From assembly GCF_932294415.1 (NCBI RefSeq), contig NC_065538.1, positions 20,730,167-20,794,166 on the forward strand: DNA of 64,000 nt, read 5' to 3'. This document shows, one piece after another, positions 58,978 through 64,000 of this stretch (positions are counted from its first letter, which is position 1; each line of letters opens with the position of its first letter). This DNA is from Quercus robur (taxonomy: Eukaryota > Streptophyta > Magnoliopsida > Fagales > Fagaceae). Both the position numbers and the translations under genes were made by a program. Under the pieces are notes generated by a model. That model ran no database searches and was not told the DNA's origin. It worked only from the letters and a program-made list of their open reading frames with translations.

Positions 58978-60033
58978 ATGCCTAGGAAAACTAGAGCCCA
59001 TAGGACCCTTTCCACTTCCTCTAAGTCTCCCTCTAGGAGTGAGGTGTTTAGGAATGATAGAAGCAGAGAGGCCTTTGAGACTTTGAACAGTAAGCGTAAG
59101 ATTTGGGCTGAGCGTGCTGTGGTTTTAGATGAGATTGATCCGACCATTAGGGCTAACTTTGAGTCTAGAGGTTGGTTACCTCTCTTAGAGATAGATCATC
59201 CACCCCTGACCGCCCTGATTAGAGAGTTCTTCTCGAACCTCTCTTGCCACGTCTATGATTCCAACACCCTTTTTAGGAGTTAGATACGAGGTGTTGAGTT
59301 TACCATTACCCCTCGGGTAGTGGCTGAGGCTCTTGGGGTTCTGGTTGTTCGGGAGCCTGATTATCCCTATAATGAGTCTCCTTCCTTAGATGTAGTCATG
59401 TCTTACATCACTGGGTCATCTATCTAATGGGGTTCTGATCCTCGGATCACGTCTGATGAGCTTACTAAGACTGCCTATCTTTTCTTTAGGATAGCGTGTC
59501 ATTCGTTGTGGCCTATTTCTCATTTCCACACCATCCCTCTAAAGCGATGTGTGTTTTTGTATGCATTCATTTCTGTTGCGTCTATCAGTTTCCCTCATCT
59601 ATTCTTTCGTTCTTTGAACGAGGTTCATAGGAGTTCTGCCGTAGGGCATGCGCTTATTCATCCTATTTTCATTCATAGGATTTTGCTCTTTTTGGGTCTA
59701 GATGGTTTCCCTTCTGGTGAGCCTATTCATGTCGTTGCTCCCATAGGTGCCACCTTTCTTTGACAGAGGGCTGCTCACTTGAGAGTTGCTCTTTCGCGTT
59801 CTAGAGGTGCGTCATCTAGTGCTGTCCCCCCTCCACCCTCTTCTACAGGTGCTGATGATGCTGAGACGTCTGGTGGTGCTGTTGCTAGTGCTAATGTTCC
59901 TCCACCGACTACTTCGGATGATTCAGACATTCGACATACGTTGGATCATGTCTTGACCGTTCAGGTGACTCATGGACAGATTTTGGTGGACGTGCTCGAT
60001 GAGATCTATGCCTTGTGTGCGGAGTTGGCATAG
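58978..60033 (+). pseudogene. Family II ORF2, putative plant transposon-protein domain (three stops)
   Basis: ATG at 58978 in CACCATGCC. A single frame of 352 codons runs to TAG at 60031-60033, interrupted only by in-frame stops at 59281 (TAG), 59425 (TAA) and 59761 (TGA); no frameshift. Copy 1 has sense codons at these three places. N-terminus is basic and Ser-rich (MPRKTRAHRTLSTSSKSPSR); the core has FTITPRVVAEALGV, SLDVVMSYITGSS, AYLFFRIACHS, HALIHPIFIHRILLFLGLDG; the tail is Ala/Pro/Ser-rich and ends in an amphipathic TLDHVLTVQVTHGQILVDVL. Resembles the PF20167-type plant domain; role unknown, possibly particle-associated or DNA-binding (inference). Confidence 0.7.
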
Positions 60034-60571
60034 TTTAGACTACCTCTCTTTTGATAATGGATTTTGTTTGCCCTTTGGCATTCCGTCACAAAAAGGGGGA
60101 GTACTTTGTAGTGTTTTTTTTTTCAAGAGGAGAATATTTTGTTGGTTGGAGCTTGTGGAGTTTAAATTGTATCTAGGTGCTTCACATTGTATTTTATCTT
60201 TTTAGCTCTTACCATATTTTTAATGGGATATTCATGTTAGAGGGAGTATTTTTTTTTGTTACCTTATATTGTTTCTTATTTCAAACTGTTTATTGATTCA
60301 TATTTATGAGATATTCATTGATATATGTCTCTATTGTGTGTTGTTTGAAATCAAGAATTTTATTTGTTTACTTGTATTTTTTCCACACATGCGATTATGC
60401 ATTTTGTTTAGTGTTTCAGGAAAAATACAGGTTGATTCAATTGAGCTGCTGTCTACACTTGCAACTGATGGATAGTAGTTAGAATTGAATTTGTTTTATG
60501 AACATTATTTTTTGTAAAGGGCTTTTATTTTTTAAACTTTGAACTTCTTGTTGTGTTTTGTCACGGATTAC

Positions 60572-60584
60572 AAAAGGGGGAGTT
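60572..60584 (+). other. Polypurine tract, family II copy 2
   Basis: AAAAGGGGGAGTT directly before the 3' LTR. Confidence 0.8.
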
Positions 60585-61437
60585 TGTTAGGTTCTAAAGA
60601 CTTAGGATTTTATGTATTTAGAACTCTAATATGTATTGTTGGCAAACCATGAAACAATGTGTTTAGAAGTGTTTTAGTCTTGCTCAAAGTTGTGTATTTT
60701 ATGTAAAGTTGGAATCGAGCTAATGCAGAAAGAATTATGCATTTCGGCCTGGCTCGATCGATCGAAACTTAGGCTCGATCAATCGAATCTCGGGCATAAT
60801 GTTTTTTTTCTGCAGATTTCCAACTCAGCCTTAGTTGTTTAAAACTTTTTAGGGTTTTCTAATTTGTCCTAAGTATAAAAGGCAAACCCTAGCTACGTTT
60901 TAGTGTTGCTCATATTGCGGTTTGTGTAAATCTCTTGTGAGATCTAGAGGAGCTTTCCTTTACACAAACTTAGATTTTTCAAGGAGAAGATTTTATCTAC
61001 ACCTTGATGATCAACTCAATTGCTACCATTGAAGCTTAAAGAAAACACAAGCGAGTGTGCTTGTATCTAGTGGTGAATCCAAGAAAGAAGGAGTCCATGG
61101 ATTTGAAACTTGCACGTGGTTGTGTCAGTAAGTTCTACTGGTTGGTAGCAATAAGAAGTCGAGCGTGGGGGCTTGTAAGTCTTATTGTATGAACTTCAAT
61201 TCTTTCAAGATAGTGGATTCAAGTTTACCTTAAGGATAGCTAGGTCAAATCCTCCCCAGGTTTTTATCGGTTTGGTTTCCTGGGTGATCATATCTTGTGT
61301 TATTCATTTTTCCGCTGCTGTGCATGATATGATCTTTGTAATTGTGATAACCTAAATTTGTTAAATTGGACTAAGTAACAACTTGGCTAATTACCTAGGT
61401 TAAATCAATTGTGTTTTAAGAAGTCTAAAAACTATCA
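60585..61437 (+). repeat. 3' LTR, family II copy 2
   Basis: 853 bp, TGTTAGGTTC to AAAACTATCA, with the full TCGATCGATCGA palindrome (60754-60765) and TATAAAAGG at 60873-60881. Confidence 0.9.
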
Positions 61438-61442
61438 ACTCT

Positions 61443-61941
61443 TAGCAGGGGGGTTGTCTTTATTTTCTATAGAGTTGAATTGTTTTGTGTTCCCTTGATT
61501 CTCTATTTTCTCTTATCCTTTATTGCATATGTTTACTCTTTATTGAGTTGTTTTTGTCAATACGTGACAAAAAGGGGGAGAAATAAATGAAATGTAGGAA
61601 TCCTATTTGTTTTGTTTAGGGGGAGTTGAATTTGTTTTTGAAAGGAGGAGAACATAAAAACTTTTTGATGTATCTAACTTTGGGGGAGAGTTAGAATTTA
61701 TTTTTGTTTTTATATTCTGTTTCATATTATTGTTTATATGTCTTTCTTTCCACACATGTGGTGATGTGTTTGCTGAGTGTTTCAGGAAAGACAGGTACAT
61801 TCTGATCAAAACCTTCTACCTCTTCTTACAACTTCTAGGTTAGAAGTCTTAGATTGGGATGTGTGATGTATTTGGGCATTTTATTGTATATGGGCATTAT
61901 GTTGTATGTGTGTTTTGTCACAGATTGTCAAAGGGGGAGAT
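61443..61941 (+). other. 3' internal end and polypurine tract of family III
   Basis: Remainder of the family III interior after the nested insertion. Contains repeated GGGGGAG tracts (61573, 61619, 61683), the last being CAAAGGGGGAGAT at 61929-61941 before the 3' LTR. No ORF. Confidence 0.7.
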
Positions 61942-62838
61942 TGTTAGGTTTTGAGTTTGTAATATTGGCAAACCATGACAAAATATAACAAAAACTAAGT
62001 CTTATTAGTTTAGAATGGTTTACATTGAAGCCCAAGACAAAAAACTCAAGTTCAGGATAAAAACAAATGAGTTACAAGCTGGTTGGTTCGATTGATACTC
62101 AATTGATGCTAGGGATTTTCGATCGATCCAAAATCGCATATCAGCAAAATCAACAAACGTAAAAAGGCCATAACTTATTCGTTTGAAGCCCAAATCGTGA
62201 GCCGTTTTTTCCAGTATTTTAAGGACAATATAAGCTAACCCTAGGTGGGGTTTTGAGATTTTTTTAGAGAGATTAGAGTGCATCTTGTTTCTCTTGTGTA
62301 GATTTAGGGTTTTGTACCCAAAAGCTCTCTTATGTCTTCTACCGGTGTTGTAGAAGTTGTTGCCTTCTCTAGTCATCAAAGGTGTTGATGATCTAAACCT
62401 TCAAGGGTGGTCTTGGAGTAACAAACAGGAGAGTTTGTGTTGCTAAACCTTTGAGTGGGATCTCAAAGTCACAAACATGGGTGTTTGTGTTTTGCAAAGG
62501 CCAAAGAAAGAAGGAGTCCGTGGTTTCGGAGCTTGCACGTGGTCATGTCAGTAAGTTTCTATTGGTGGATAGTAATAGGATGTTAGTGGTATTGTAAAAC
62601 TTCGATTCTTTCAAGTGGATTTGCTTTTTACCTTGAGAATAGCTAAGTTAAATCCTCCTCAGGTTTTTACCAGTTTGGTTTTCTTGGGTTATCATATCGT
62701 TGTATTTTTTATTTTCCGCTACTATACATTGATATGATATATTTGTGTTAACCTAGATTTGTTAATTTGACTAAGTAATCACTTGGCTAATTACTTAGGT
62801 TAATCTGATTGTGGTTTTAAGGGGTCTAAAAACTATCA
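61942..62838 (+). repeat. 3' LTR, family III
   Basis: 897 bp, close to 50260-51166 by eye and closer to its partner than the family II copy 1 pair. Ends AAAACTATCA followed by TAGTT. Confidence 0.92.
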
Positions 62839-62843
62839 TAGTT

Positions 62844-63165
62844 GGTTTAGATTCAATGTTCTAGGACCTACTTGTAACGCGATTGAGGAAAGTAACCTTT
62901 GGCTTAGTTTACGATTAGGTTAGGATTAATCTCTCTATAAATACCCCCAATTGGCTCATTGTAACAAATACTTCAAGATGGTATAGATGTTGCCATTCAT
63001 GGTCTTTCTGCTATGTATGGAGGTCGTCATGCTAAACCATATTAATTTTAATTTGCTTTTGTTTTCTCTTTGAATCTCCTCTCTTTATATATACTAATAT
63101 GGTACAAACTTATGGTTCAATAGTTTAAACATGGCAACAAAGTTATATCCTAACTTCAATTCTTC
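62844..63165 (+). repeat. LTR relic (Copia-like)
   Basis: TATAAATACC at about 62936, leader-like sequence, and a degenerate primer site at 63168-63179 (TGGTATTAGAGT). No coding follows that I recognise. Possibly the element into which family III inserted. Confidence 0.35.
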
Positions 63166-63179
63166 TATGGTATTAGAGT

Positions 63180-63839
63180 CAATTCCCATATCTAGTTCCC
63201 CAAAGGTTGCAAACTCATTTACAGACCTCACCTAGACACTCTTTAGCCAATGTCTTCCAATTCCCACCATGATATCCTCCATCAATCTTTTCCAGCAAAC
63301 ATTGTCACTCTCCTCTGGTTGTCGTCCTCTGAACACTGTTCGTTACTAATAGCCGGAATCACCAGTGGCTATCTGCCATTCTCCAGCCACTTCCTCTATT
63401 GGTGTCCCCACAAACTATTGGCGTAGCCATCGGCCATCATAGCTGCCCTTGCTCATAGTAGTTGTCTTTTGACCTCCATCTGTTGTTAATTGTCATCGTT
63501 CCACTATACATAGTGCTCCCTATCTAATCCTTCATAGTCACGTTTTTGTTCACAATTCCATATTAAAAACTTAAGGAGTTTTCAAGGTTCCACCATAAGT
63601 TTGAGGGTGGATGTCAATGATGTTGAGGAAAAAAGCTCAAATCCATTGTAATTAATCTGAATTCAATGTACCTTGTGTTGCAAGTAAAATAATCTTTTTA
63701 TTATTATTATTTTTTATAAATACGATAGAATAATCTAAATCATACTTATAGTAAAATTATTTGAAATGCAAGGAAAGCAACCATGTGTGCGTGTGTGTAT
63801 ATATATATATACCGAATGGGTTCATTATAACGTACAATT
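63180..63839. other. No gene recognised
   Basis: Contains a TG/TA microsatellite at about 63786-63812; otherwise unremarkable. Confidence 0.5.
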
Positions 63840-64000
63840 TGTTAGGTTCATATTTCTATGTAATTGGCATATCTTATAACAAAACGCAATTTACTTGTTT
63901 ATTATCTGTCCTTGTTTTCCATATGGTGCGCATAACATGTTTGTTAAGTGCTTTTAAGAAAGACTAGTATGAGGCCAATCAAAACAGTCAATCCTAGTTC
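63840..64000 (+). repeat. Start of a family IV-like LTR, cut by the window edge
   Basis: TGTTAGGTTCATATTTCTATG with the following TAACAAAACGCAATTTACTTG matches the start of the LTR at 33727. Confidence 0.55.

Larger units (their letters stand above)
54538..61437 (+). mobile_element. Full-length family II LTR retroelement, copy 2, nested in family III
   Basis: 6.9 kb, LTRs 54538-55374 and 60585-61437, primer site, gag relic, long spacer, ORF2 and polypurine tract in the same order as copy 1. The flanks GCTCT (54533-54537) and ACTCT (61438-61442) differ at one base, read as a mutated target duplication. Confidence 0.92.
50260..62838 (+). mobile_element. Family III LTR retroelement containing a nested element
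   Basis: LTRs 50260-51166 and 61942-62838, TG/CA ends, exact TAGTT duplication (50255-50259, 62839-62843), primer site and polypurine tract. Its own interior is 51167-54537 plus 61443-61941, about 3.9 kb, with only gag remnants. The rest is a complete family II element (54538-61437) with near-matching duplication GCTCT/ACTCT. No pol. Confidence 0.93.

Overview
This is a plant nuclear genome window: AT-rich, genes with many introns and canonical GT-AG junctions, and a dense load of nested transposable elements. The mix of LTR, Helitron, hAT and Harbinger-like families suggests a woody eudicot. I would guess the Fagales (oak-like) from the flavour of the repeats, but that is inference. No tRNA, rRNA or CRISPR array was recognised.

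Genes. One complete cellular gene can be rebuilt exon by exon: a PERK-type receptor-like kinase on the minus strand (31266 down to 20393). It has eight exons whose seven junctions all keep frame and together encode 471 aa. A second PERK is represented by its last exon only (50024-49794, minus); its upstream exons would lie beyond a 12.6-kb retrotransposon insertion or past the right edge. Between them are two exons of a sieve-element-occlusion (SEO) gene (47348-47177 and 40390-40128, minus). A Helitron and a dead hAT transposase now fill the intron between those exons.

Left part (1-20 kb). Positions 1-3385 hold the end of a 5' LTR, a gag-only internal region and the 3' LTR of retroelement family I. 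3386-5413 is Helitron remnant with an RPA-like coding relic and two Helitron 3' ends. 5890-13101 is a full-length minus-strand retroelement of family II with a perfect 5-bp target duplication; it carries gag plus a second ORF but no pol. Next come a ~645-bp degenerate tandem duplication (13265-14549), a dead Ty3/Gypsy gag split by a Harbinger-like element (14879-16730), and gene-poor DNA.

Middle (20-50 kb). The PERK introns hold a solo family II LTR, two Harbinger-like elements and an LTR relic. 31.7-33.2 kb holds two small inverted-repeat elements. 33569-39990 is a three-layer nest: a Harbinger-like element split by a family IV LTR, itself split by a Gypsy-like LTR sequence. 40-47.4 kb is the broken SEO gene with its Helitron and hAT. 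47493-48504 is a solo family IV LTR, and 48686-49444 a small element flanked by an 11-bp repeat.

Right part (50-64 kb). Family III (50260-62838, TSD TAGTT) contains a complete second family II element (54538-61437). Families II and III share the 3' half of the LTR and the same tRNA-Met-type primer site. Neither shows reverse transcriptase or integrase. They look like non-autonomous gag-bearing elements, and family II adds a conserved ORF2 of unknown function. That ORF2 is the most interesting candidate for an undescribed function here.
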